Below, in pieces: positions 1 to 6,815 of a stretch of 49,916 nt of DNA (position 1 is the first letter of the stretch; the number at the start of each line of letters is the position of its first letter). The notes beneath the pieces were generated by a model. The model ran no database searches. It was given only the letters and a program-made list of their open reading frames with translations, and was not told the origin of the DNA. The stretch is from Calothrix sp. MO_167.B12 (GTDB lineage Bacteria > Cyanobacteriota > Cyanobacteriia > Cyanobacteriales > Nostocaceae): the NCBI GenBank assembly GCA_030066045.1, contig JASJCJ010000014.1:1-49916 (forward strand). Reading direction: 5' to 3'. The position numbers and the translations under genes were made by a program.

Positions 1-10
1 AGTGCAATAG

Positions 11-400
11 GTGTAGGTTGGGTTGAAGAATGTAGACGCAACAGCGGCTTGGAGCAGAGTAACCCAACACCAGTAAAGCTTTGTTGGGTTTCCCTATCGC
101 TCAACCCAACCTACATTTTTAGGCGTGTCAGTCCAGTAGGTTGGGTTGTAGCTTGCTTTCACGAAGTGGTACGGAGTGAAATCCAACAATACCAAAGTCT
201 TTTGTTGTTGGGTTATTCTACGAGAAACCAGTGCGCGTCTATTGTCCCTCAAACGCCACTGAATACAACGGAGTGAAACTGCCTCCGGGCTGAACACTTT
301 GCTTACCTTTCGGCAGTTATTCCACTTTGGGAGACCCCAAGACTGTACTGCCTCACCACCGCAAGTGTTTCAACGCAACACAGTAGCTCCCCAACCTATA
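11..400. repeat. Dispersed GTAGGTTGGGTT repeat, no gene
   Basis: The first 499 bases hold no convincing gene. GTAGGTTGGGTT or its complement occurs at about 13, 103 and 138, with gene-like text between that is shared with other copies of the family (about 1223-1345, 35460-35520, 35582-35704 and 49815-49916). Bases 61-135 are an almost perfect inverted copy of 49834-49908. Short open frames here read the repeat in both strands and resemble no protein I know. Confidence 0.75.
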
Positions 401-499
401 CCTAAAATCATAAAAGTCCGTATAAATACGGGTTTTAGATTTTTATAAGCGCGAGAATGATTGAAAAGGAATAATTTTGAATCCGTGAATGGGTGAATT

Positions 500-1159
500 T
501 TGAATTTGGAGCCAAGCGACGTGACTATTGAAGCAATTAAATCAGGGGAACTGAAACAAATTCCTGGAGCAGATTTAGAAGATGAGGATCTTTCCCAACT
601 GGACTTAAGCCGGATTAACTTTGCTGGAGCCAAGTTGGTGGGTACTGACTTTAGGGAGAGCAAACTCGAAGGTGCCCATTTAGAAGGTGCTAACTTGATG
701 GGAGCTATTCTGTTACAAACCGACTTACGGGCAAATTTAATGGGAGCCAACCTCATGCAAGCAGATTTAACAGGTGCTGACTTGCGGGGAAGTAATTTGC
801 GCGGTGCAAATTTAATGGGAGCTAGGTTAACTCAAGTATCCTTAGCAGGTGCTTTCTTAAGTGGTGCTAACTTAATGAGTGTCAACTTACAAGATGTTGA
901 TTTGCGCGGTGCTGACTTACGGGGAGTGAACTTTTCCCGCGCAAATCTCAAAGGTGCAGACTTGGGTGGTGCTGATTTACAAGGAGCATTATTAAGCGAA
1001 GCTAACCTCGAAGAAGTTGATTTACGAGGTGCAAATCTTGCGGGAGCCAATTTGATGGGAGCTAACCTCCTGTGTGCAGAATTAGAAGGAGCTAATTTAA
1101 ATGGAGCTACCTTAGAAAAAGCTTGTTTGTTAGGAACTATGATGGCAGAAACAGTTTAG
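500..1159 (+). CDS. Pentapeptide repeat protein
   Basis: This is a cytosolic-looking 219-residue protein made almost entirely of A(D/N)LXX pentapeptides from about residue 38 to 215. Such repeats are known to fold as a right-handed quadrilateral beta helix. There is no signal peptide or membrane segment. The opening residues contain an acidic stretch before the first repeats, as in other cyanobacterial family members. The start is uncertain: TTG at 500 directly follows an in-frame stop at 494, and no ATG precedes the repeats, so TTG at 500 or 506, or GTG at 521, must serve. The gene stands alone, with repeat DNA on both sides. The molecular role is unknown; pentapeptide proteins range from DNA mimics to scaffold proteins. 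Confidence 0.85.
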   Translation: MNLEPSDVTIEAIKSGELKQIPGADLEDEDLSQLDLSRINFAGAKLVGTDFRESKLEGAHLEGANLMGAILLQTDLRANLMGANLMQADLTGADLRGSNLRGANLMGARLTQVSLAGAFLSGANLMSVNLQDVDLRGADLRGVNFSRANLKGADLGGADLQGALLSEANLEEVDLRGANLAGANLMGANLLCAELEGANLNGATLEKACLLGTMMAETV

Positions 1160-1168
1160 TTCTTACTT

Positions 1169-1505
1169 AGGTTCTGCTGAATAACCGTAAAACCCTTATA
1201 TACTCTAAACGGATTAATGATTGTAGGTTGGGTTGAGGTACGAAACCCGAAGGGGCTTCTCGTAAGCGAAGCTTACGAGAAGAGTAGAGTAACCCAACAA
1301 AAACCTACTTCCTTTTCCTTCCTGTTGAGTTTCACTTCGTACCACTTCGTGGAAGCAAGTGCAAGAGAATAGAATGCTGAGGCTTAAAAACCTTGCATTT
1401 ATAATTTTTTCTGGTCAAAAGAATAGAAAAAATAGGGTATGAAATTGTTGCCTGTTGCCTATTCCCTATTCCCTACCTCCACCAAAAGACCTTTCAGCAA
1501 GCCCT
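1169..1505. mobile_element. MITE family A, copy 1, carrying a nested repeat
   Basis: The left end AGGTTCTGCTGAATAA is inverted-complementary to the right end (CAGCAAGCCCT at 1495-1505), and both sides are flanked by ACTT (1165-1168 and 1506-1509). Both the ends and internal segments match the 27141-27449 element in inverted order. One example is GGCTTAAAAACCTTGCATT at about 1384. No transposase is present. A copy of the GTAGGTTGGGTT repeat at about 1223-1345 lies inside and has no counterpart in the other copy. Confidence 0.7.
1256..1282. repeat. Perfect 12-bp hairpin inside the nested repeat
   Basis: CTTCTCGTAAGC and its exact reverse complement are separated by GAA. It has no T run, so it does not look like an intrinsic terminator. 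It is part of the repeat nested in the MITE. Confidence 0.7.
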
Positions 1506-2364
1506 ACTTAAAATTCTCCTGAGACTTTTTTATCGTTTTACCACGTATCCACCAAGCGATCGCACTTAAAAAAGCTAAACCCATCAACCCAGCCAAAGGA
1601 TTTCTCTGAATACCAGTCACCCATTCCGGAACCGCACCAGAATACTCAATTAATTCCCCCACATTAATCACGTAGTTTCCCCAGACTAAACCCGCGTGTA
1701 TGCCTATGGGAATGCCCAGTTTTCCACCACCCCAACGCTTTCCCCATACCAAAGTTATACCCAAGACTACTAAACCCAGAAACTGCGGCCAAGTAGCAAT
1801 GATAACTTCTAAAGGTCGGATAAAGTGTAAAATCCCAAAAATGATCCCATTTGCCCAAAGTGCTACATGGGGTGCATAATCTCGCTGTAACTCATCCAGC
1901 AACCAGCCACGAAATACTAACTCCTCCGCAGAACCTACCGCCAAACTGACAAGCAAACCTTCCAGGACTATATCGATTAATAAATCATCTGCGGGTATTA
2001 AATACAACCAACCCAGTAGGCTCTGAACGCCAAATAAAACCAGAATACTAATTAATCCAATAGCTAAACCCCGGATTAGTTGCACCCAGCTTTGCCGTCC
2101 CAATTCCCAGCCATAATATCGGAGAATCTGCGACTGGTTATAAACTTTTTTTCCCCACCACCTGATTAAGAAAATAAATTCTCCATACAGCAGTACCATT
2201 GCCAAAATACTGGCTAGGTTACTATCACTTATCAGTAAGTAAATAGGTACTGCCAAAGGTAGCCACAATACTAATAAAGCCAGAATAAAGCATCCTAACC
2301 TCACAAATATTGGTCTGATAGCTAGAGTAGAAATATTTATCTTCATACCAAGTTGACCTACCAT
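1504..2364 (-). CDS. CPBP family intramembrane glutamic endopeptidase
   Basis: This 286-residue polytopic membrane protein belongs to the CPBP (Abi/CAAX protease-like, Rce1-related) family. The signature EELVFRGW, with the EExxxR motif, is followed by a FGILHF segment that supplies a conserved His, both within hydrophobic helices. The family cleaves within the membrane; the substrate here is unknown. The N-terminus has two near-continuous hydrophobic helices. ATG at 2364 is used here; a second ATG six codons later is equally possible. The stop codon (TAG, read from 1506-1504) straddles the end of the adjacent MITE and its flanking ACTT, so the last residues may have been set by that insertion. 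Confidence 0.85.
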   Translation of the reverse strand: MVGQLGMKINISTLAIRPIFVRLGCFILALLVLWLPLAVPIYLLISDSNLASILAMVLLYGEFIFLIRWWGKKVYNQSQILRYYGWELGRQSWVQLIRGLAIGLISILVLFGVQSLLGWLYLIPADDLLIDIVLEGLLVSLAVGSAEELVFRGWLLDELQRDYAPHVALWANGIIFGILHFIRPLEVIIATWPQFLGLVVLGITLVWGKRWGGGKLGIPIGIHAGLVWGNYVINVGELIEYSGAVPEWVTGIQRNPLAGLMGLAFLSAIAWWIRGKTIKKSQENFK

Positions 2365-2588
2365 GCCAGTGATTATACGGAAAATCGGGCAATAATTATA
2401 AGGATGTAAGCTTTAGCTCCAAAATCATCAATATTGACGGTTAAAAGCTGCTGAACCCTTACTTTACCTCTCTGGCTGCTGATTTTGAGACAACTTGATG
2501 AAAATCAATAGTTGATTAATGGGAAAATGGATGGCGTAGAACAGAGGTGTGATCGCCTTTGCTTACCTACCCACTAGGTTACAGCTAC

Positions 2589-2912
2589 TTATTCTTCAGG
2601 CTCAATGGTGCTGGTTAAACCATGATTTTTCAAAGTTTCGCAGTAAAACTCAGCGTGTTCTTGAGCGCAAGAAATTACTAAAGCAATATCGTTCGTGTGA
2701 GCTTCCATCATAATACTAACAGCCTGGGGCTGGGTAAGACTGGGTACGGTAGTCAACAAAGTCTTTACCACATGCTCCATAGAATTGAAATCATCATTAT
2801 GAAGCAAAACGCGATACCGAGGGGCAAGCTTACGAGACGTAGAACGCTTTTCTAGGGTTTCAACTGACACGGTTTTTAGCTCTCCTACTACAACATCTTC
2901 TTTGTTAAGCAA
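2589..2912 (-). CDS. clpS: ATP-dependent Clp protease adaptor ClpS (ClpS1 type)
   Basis: The 107-residue protein carries the ClpS core: YRVLLHNDDFNSMEHVV (residues 33-49, with N39-D40-D41 forming the N-degron pocket) and a MMEAH helix with His72. ClpS binds the N-domain of ClpC/ClpA and delivers proteins with N-terminal destabilising residues to ClpAP/ClpCP for degradation. The segment after the pocket helices ends in a conserved cyanobacterial tail rich in glutamate. Cyanobacteria usually have two paralogues. The long N-terminal extension and the wording of the core suggest ClpS1 rather than ClpS2. The gene is monocistronic, with no partner clp gene nearby. Confidence 0.93.
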   Translation of the reverse strand: MLNKEDVVVGELKTVSVETLEKRSTSRKLAPRYRVLLHNDDFNSMEHVVKTLLTTVPSLTQPQAVSIMMEAHTNDIALVISCAQEHAEFYCETLKNHGLTSTIEPEE

Positions 2913-3301
2913 GTGCTTAACACTTATTCATTTATTTTATAATATCTCCATCCTGTGACCGTTCAATAAGTAATAAGTAATAAGTAATAAGTAATAATTA
3001 ATATAGCGGTTCCCACTCAAATTAGGTTGTACCAATAGGCAGAATTGCCAAGCCTCTCAGCTTCAAATATCTACCTCATCCAGATAGAGAAACCCTTTGA
3101 CCAAAAAATAGACTCTCATCAAGCTGTGTGGATTCATCCGTGGAAAGTCAAAAATGGATCTATATTTTAAGCCCCTCGATTCAGATGGGGTGATAATTCT
3201 AAATTCTAAATTCCCCTTACGGGGCTACTGGTGAGAAAGCTTATGATTGAGTCAGGCACAATACAATGGGTTATTGCTACAAGTAGAAAAGCCGCCCGAC
3301 T
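2913..3301. repeat. Intergenic repeats: TAATAAG heptamers and a dispersed ~100-bp repeat
   Basis: About five copies of the TAATAAG heptamer lie at 2968-2999. Bases about 3100-3200, read on the minus strand, match three other copies of a ~100-bp repeat (about 15833-15923, 23995-24093 and 26829-26921). Shared features are a CCCC-ATC-GGGG-like hairpin and a TCCACGGATGAATCC block. No gene is seen. Confidence 0.7.
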
Positions 3302-3673
3302 ATGGATAAGCATCTAGAACCACAGCCAGGACAAATTCTTTGTTTGGAACATGGCGATCGCAATTTATACGTAGAACTTATTCAATTAGTTACTGCTCGT
3401 AACTTATACTGGGTACGTCCCTTATTATTGGTAGATAATAGTTGTGAGCCACCACTAATTGAGGATCTACGAAATGCATCCGATCTACTTTGGCAGCCAA
3501 ATTTATTTAGAGTAGCTTTAGACACAGAAGTAATTACCTATTTTCACCAGGTACTAGCCAAAGAGCCTCAACCTGATTCAGAACCCTTGGCAAAACAGCA
3601 ACTCAATCACTTCATTCAGCAAGTTTGGCAAACTCAAGGGAAGGAGGGAAAGAGTGAAGGAGGGAAGGAGTGA
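3302..3673 (+). CDS. Cyanobacterial conserved hypothetical protein
   Basis: This 123-residue protein has no signal peptide or membrane helix. I recognise it as a type of small protein found widely in cyanobacteria but know no function for it. The opening MDKHLEPQPGQILCLEHGDR and a later RNLYWVRPLLL stretch look like a small beta-rich domain, followed by a helical C-terminal part. The last roughly dozen residues (GKEGKSEGGKE) are read from a purine-rich tandem repeat that starts at 3637. The native protein therefore probably ended near QQVWQ, and the present tail comes from repeat DNA. It is convergent with the aminotransferase gene, whose 3' end is altered in the same way. Confidence 0.75.
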   Translation: MDKHLEPQPGQILCLEHGDRNLYVELIQLVTARNLYWVRPLLLVDNSCEPPLIEDLRNASDLLWQPNLFRVALDTEVITYFHQVLAKEPQPDSEPLAKQQLNHFIQQVWQTQGKEGKSEGGKE

Positions 3674-3814
3674 AGGAGGGAAAGAGGGAAGGAGGGAAAG
3701 AGGGAAGGAGAAAAAATCCCAAATATACATTAGGTATTTCCACAACTGTAAACGCACAGCGTCTACACTCCCTCACTCCCTCACTCCCTCACTCCCTCAC
3801 TCCCTCACTCCTCC
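3637..3814. repeat. Complementary purine and pyrimidine tracts between convergent genes
   Basis: The + strand carries about 80 bases of GGGAAGGA/GGGAAAGA units (3637-3716), then 49 mixed bases, then about 49 bases of CTCCCTCA units (3766-3814). The two tracts are largely complementary and could fold as a long imperfect hairpin. Each also supplies codons to the 3' end of the flanking gene. Confidence 0.85.
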
Positions 3815-4981
3815 ATAAAAAATCCCCGCATTATGCATTCTTTGAATTGCTTCTTGCATTCTCGCTTCCGAAATAGTCAAAGCTATGCGGAAAAAACCTT
3901 CTCCCTGGCTCCCATAACCATTACCTGGCGGAACAATAATGCCACATTTATCCAATAGTAAACTGGTAAACTCTCTGGATGTATACCCTTTAGGAACCGG
4001 AACCCAAACGTAAAGAGTAGCCTGTGGTGGTTGAATTGACCAACCAAGGGATTGTAGTCCTCGGACAATCACATCTCGACGACTTTGGTAAATGGACATC
4101 AGAGACTGCAACTGTGCTTCACTGGTAGAATAAGCTGCGATCGCTGCTTTTTGAATGGCTTTAAATACTCCAGAATCTACATTAGTTTTTACTTGAGATA
4201 GCCCCTTTATCCCCGTAGAATTACCGACAACAAAACCCACTCGCCATCCCGTCATATTGTAAGACTTGGATAAACTATGAAATTCAATGGCAATGTCTTT
4301 AGCTCCAGGAATTTGCAGAATGCTCGGTGGTTTGTAGCCATCGTATGCCACTTCTGAGTAGGCATGATCATGACACAGTAAAATATCATAGTGTCGGCAA
4401 AAGGCTACTAATTCAGCAAAAAAATCAAGGGTTGCCACCGCTCCTGTGGGATTATTAGGATAATTAATCCACAATAGTTTTGTTTGTTGGGCTATTTCCT
4501 CAGGGATATTACGAATGTCTGGTAAAAAATTATTTTCTGCCTTGAGGGGCATTGTATAGGGTTGTCCGCCTGCAAAAATTGTAGATGTGCGATACACAGG
4601 ATAGCCAGGATCGGGAATTAAGGTATAGTCTCCAGGCTCTACAAAGGCTAAAAAAGTATTATGAATTGACTCCTTAGAACCAATTGAAGAGATAATTTCT
4701 TCAGTAGGATCTAAACCCATAACTCCAAAACGACGCTCCATCCACTTAGCTGTTGCCTTGCGGAACTCATCTATTCCTTGATAGGGAGGATAATTATGTG
4801 TAGAACCATCGTCTATCGCTTCATGCATTGCCTGTAATATATGAGCAGGAGTCGGTTTATCCGGATCTCCCACTCCCAAATTAATAATATCTACCCCTTT
4901 AGCTATTAACTCATCTCGTTTACGGTTAATTTCTACAAATAGATAGGGAGGAATTTTTTCTAGGCGTTGAGCAAACTGCAT
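3797..4981 (-). CDS. LL-diaminopimelate aminotransferase-type PLP enzyme
   Basis: This 394-residue class I/II aminotransferase of fold type I has the expected landmarks: the N-terminal YLFVEINRKR, GDP at 38-40, NNPTG at 176-180, and SLSKSYNMTGWR with the PLP-binding Lys239. This subgroup is annotated as LL-diaminopimelate aminotransferase. It converts tetrahydrodipicolinate and glutamate to LL-diaminopimelate for lysine and peptidoglycan synthesis. Cyanobacteria also carry a second, longer DapL, so this copy could act on aspartate or another amino acid. The substrate is inferred, hence no symbol is given. The final residues GGVRE and the stop are encoded by the pyrimidine repeat (minus-strand GTGAGGGAG units), so the C-terminus looks rewritten. 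Confidence 0.85.
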   Translation of the reverse strand: MQFAQRLEKIPPYLFVEINRKRDELIAKGVDIINLGVGDPDKPTPAHILQAMHEAIDDGSTHNYPPYQGIDEFRKATAKWMERRFGVMGLDPTEEIISSIGSKESIHNTFLAFVEPGDYTLIPDPGYPVYRTSTIFAGGQPYTMPLKAENNFLPDIRNIPEEIAQQTKLLWINYPNNPTGAVATLDFFAELVAFCRHYDILLCHDHAYSEVAYDGYKPPSILQIPGAKDIAIEFHSLSKSYNMTGWRVGFVVGNSTGIKGLSQVKTNVDSGVFKAIQKAAIAAYSTSEAQLQSLMSIYQSRRDVIVRGLQSLGWSIQPPQATLYVWVPVPKGYTSREFTSLLLDKCGIIVPPGNGYGSQGEGFFRIALTISEARMQEAIQRMHNAGIFYGGVRE

Positions 4982-5435
4982 GGCGATTGAATACTAACAG
5001 ATGGGAACTGTGGAGGCATACTAGCTCAGTTTACGCCAAGCTTGGGACATAAATATTTAATTATGCCAAAAAAGAGTCGATCTAAAATTAATAATCGACT
5101 CTAAAAGCGTAAATTATTACACATTTGATGGATATGTATGTACAACGAGTATCAAGGATGAAAAGGCAGTACTAATCAGTGTTCTAGATTTTTGACTGCC
5201 AACAATAATATGCTAATTAAGGGAGAAATAACTTATACAATAAGAGGCTATCAATAGAGATATATATTAAAAAATTACAAACTAGAAATAAGTAGCTTTC
5301 ATGACACGATTACAGACCGGCGGAAATAAACCAATCATTTATACAACATCAAAACAAAAGTTCACAATGTTTTTTACCTTTTACTGTGGTGATGTCGTAT
5401 TGCCATCTTCAGGGAAAGCGATGACCATTCAATTA
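4982..5435. other. Intergenic region without a gene
   Basis: This AT-rich region separates the aminotransferase from the 64-residue gene. It contains a minus-strand terminator at 5075-5103 and nothing else I can support. Confidence 0.5.
5072..5104 (-). terminator. Intrinsic terminator downstream of the 64-residue gene
   Basis: Read on the minus strand, AGAGTCGAT pairs with ATCGACTCT across a 12-base loop and is followed by TTTTTT. It would end transcripts coming from the small gene at 5630 before they enter the aminotransferase. Confidence 0.7.
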
Positions 5436-5630
5436 TTAAATACTGGGAACCAACTTAATCCGACCCGCGTCCATCTCTGACATCAATAGCTCCAAAGCTT
5501 CATAATCAATATCGGAAATGTAACCCTTTTCCGTTAGTTCCCAGTTAATTTCATTCTCAATTTCAGGAGTTAATTGTTTAATGTCAAGCGCTCTTTCAAC
5601 TAATTGACGAATAGGATACTCGGTTCTCAT
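5436..5630 (-). CDS. Small conserved cyanobacterial protein, 64 residues
   Basis: This acidic, helical 64-residue protein has no signal peptide, membrane segment or known catalytic motif. The sequence (MRTEYPIRQLVERA..., YISDIDYEALELLMSEMDAG) matches a type of short protein I have seen in many filamentous cyanobacteria, but no function is known to me. ATG at 5630 has no strong Shine-Dalgarno sequence. An extended -10-like TATAAT lies about 30 bases upstream, and a CRP-type site lies about 58 bases further up. The gene therefore has its own regulated promoter and, with the terminator at 5072-5104, is a single-gene unit. Confidence 0.75.
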   Translation of the reverse strand: MRTEYPIRQLVERALDIKQLTPEIENEINWELTEKGYISDIDYEALELLMSEMDAGRIKLVPSI

Positions 5631-5659
5631 AAGGTGATGCTAACTGTATTTTAGCAATA

Positions 5660-5665
5660 ATTATA
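5660..5665 (-). promoter_or_regulatory. TATAAT -10 box of the 64-residue gene
   Basis: The minus strand reads TTGGTATAATTATTGC, with a perfect -10 hexamer about 30 bases upstream of the start codon. It is consistent with the CRP-type site centred at 5718.5. Confidence 0.45.
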
Positions 5666-5710
5666 CCAACTCATCATTAGTACCAGGAGTGTTCGAGACA
5701 ACAAAATTTA

Positions 5711-5726
5711 TGTGATATGTATCACG
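5711..5726. promoter_or_regulatory. CRP-type binding site
   Basis: TGTGATATGTATCACG fits the cyanobacterial cAMP-receptor-protein consensus TGTGA-N6-TCACA with one mismatch. Its centre is 58.5 bases from the end of the -10 box of the minus-strand gene, close to a class I activator position near -62 to -65. A plus-strand target (the STAS gene, about 350 bases away) is less likely. Confidence 0.5.
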
Positions 5727-6073
5727 TTATAGGTATAAACAAGGTGTGGAGTATCAATATACTGGTACTGAGAATTTATCAATCTTTGATAAAACCGCAT
5801 AATTGCTGATGTTAAAACCCTAATCACAGAAATAAAACAATGAAAATGAAGTCTTAATTATATCTACTATTGTACATTGATTCTGCGTAATATTAATCAA
5901 TCTAAATGAAGAAAATGTATTGATACATACAAAAGCATGGGTTTTCTAGAATCTTTACGGGAAATCTGAGAAGTGGTAAAGATTTAGCAAAGACCTAGCA
6001 AAACCATAGTCAGTGATACGTAAAAGAGATTATCTTCTAAAACATGATCATTTAAATTTTATAGGAATAAAAA
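5727..6073. other. AT-rich intergenic region
   Basis: No gene is visible between the CRP-type site and the STAS gene. It presumably holds the STAS promoter. Confidence 0.4.
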
Positions 6074-6403
6074 ATGCCAGCAGCAGTAAATTATCCCCAG
6101 ATTACCGTCGTTCGTCCCCTAGGTGCCCTCAATGCCACCAACACCCTAGAATTTGAGCAAGAGTTAACCACTGCATTAACAGAAAATGGTAATACCATCT
6201 TGCTGGTGGATTTGGAAAATGTGGAGTCAATAGATAGTGCCGGTTTAATGGTATTGGTTGCTGGACTGAAGCTGGCACAGAAGTTAGGACACAGATTGGT
6301 GTTGAGTAAAGTTTCACCTGCAGTGAGAATTATTTTGGAAGTTACCCAGCTTGACAGAGTGTTTGAAGTATTTGACAGTCAACTGGATCTAGAAATTGCG
6401 TAA
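6074..6403 (+). CDS. STAS-domain anti-sigma factor antagonist
   Basis: This 109-residue single-domain STAS protein of the SpoIIAA/RsbV type has an N-terminal strand, then the phosphorylation loop SIDSAGLMVL (Ser55 in DSAGL), then a helix and a final VFEVFDS strand. Such proteins bind a serine-kinase anti-sigma factor when unphosphorylated and are released when the conserved serine is phosphorylated, setting up partner-switching control. Ser55 and Asp54 are present, so it should be switchable. ATG at 6074 is preceded by AGGAATAAAA, a good ribosome binding site. No kinase or phosphatase partner lies nearby, so its target cannot be named. Confidence 0.92.
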   Translation: MPAAVNYPQITVVRPLGALNATNTLEFEQELTTALTENGNTILLVDLENVESIDSAGLMVLVAGLKLAQKLGHRLVLSKVSPAVRIILEVTQLDRVFEVFDSQLDLEIA

Positions 6404-6815
6404 TTCATTAATTGAATTAGGGCGCGAATGATTTGGAAGTGCGTTTATATTCTTTGATAAATAAATAAAACTGTGGCGATTTAGCAACTGGCTTTTTGAT
6501 AAGCCCTCATCCCAGACTGCTAACAAAGATTTAAACGATTAGCCCAAAACTCTTATGATACTTAGACTTGAGATACAATACCCCATTATTCACTGCTATG
6601 ATTTATGCAGGGTCTAAAACCCTCTAAATCTAAGCTTGATAAAAGTTTAGATCATAGCGACGTTCAGCCGCCACTAAGTCCCCAGGAACAAGCTATAGGT
6701 TGAGTTGAATGCCTGTAGGACTATAAGTGAATGTACCGCTTGTGAGAAATGCGGGCAATATAATGTTAATTTGGTATGTGAGTAGCTGTAATTAAAGTAG
6801 CTAAAAAATAGCATA
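6404..6815. other. Intergenic region upstream of the radical SAM gene
   Basis: There is no gene. A TATAAT at 6759-6764 could be a -10 box for the downstream gene, but no -35 element with normal spacing is evident. A small hairpin AGGGT-N-ACCCT occurs near 6609. Confidence 0.35.

Noticed and set aside
49-297. Open frames on both strands in the first 300 bases
   Set aside because: They read the dispersed GTAGGTTGGGTT repeat, occur in both orientations and resemble no known protein.
2968-2999. TAATAAG tandem units as a possible CRISPR array
   Set aside because: Seven-base units without spacers, a known heptamer repeat class, and no cas genes in the window.
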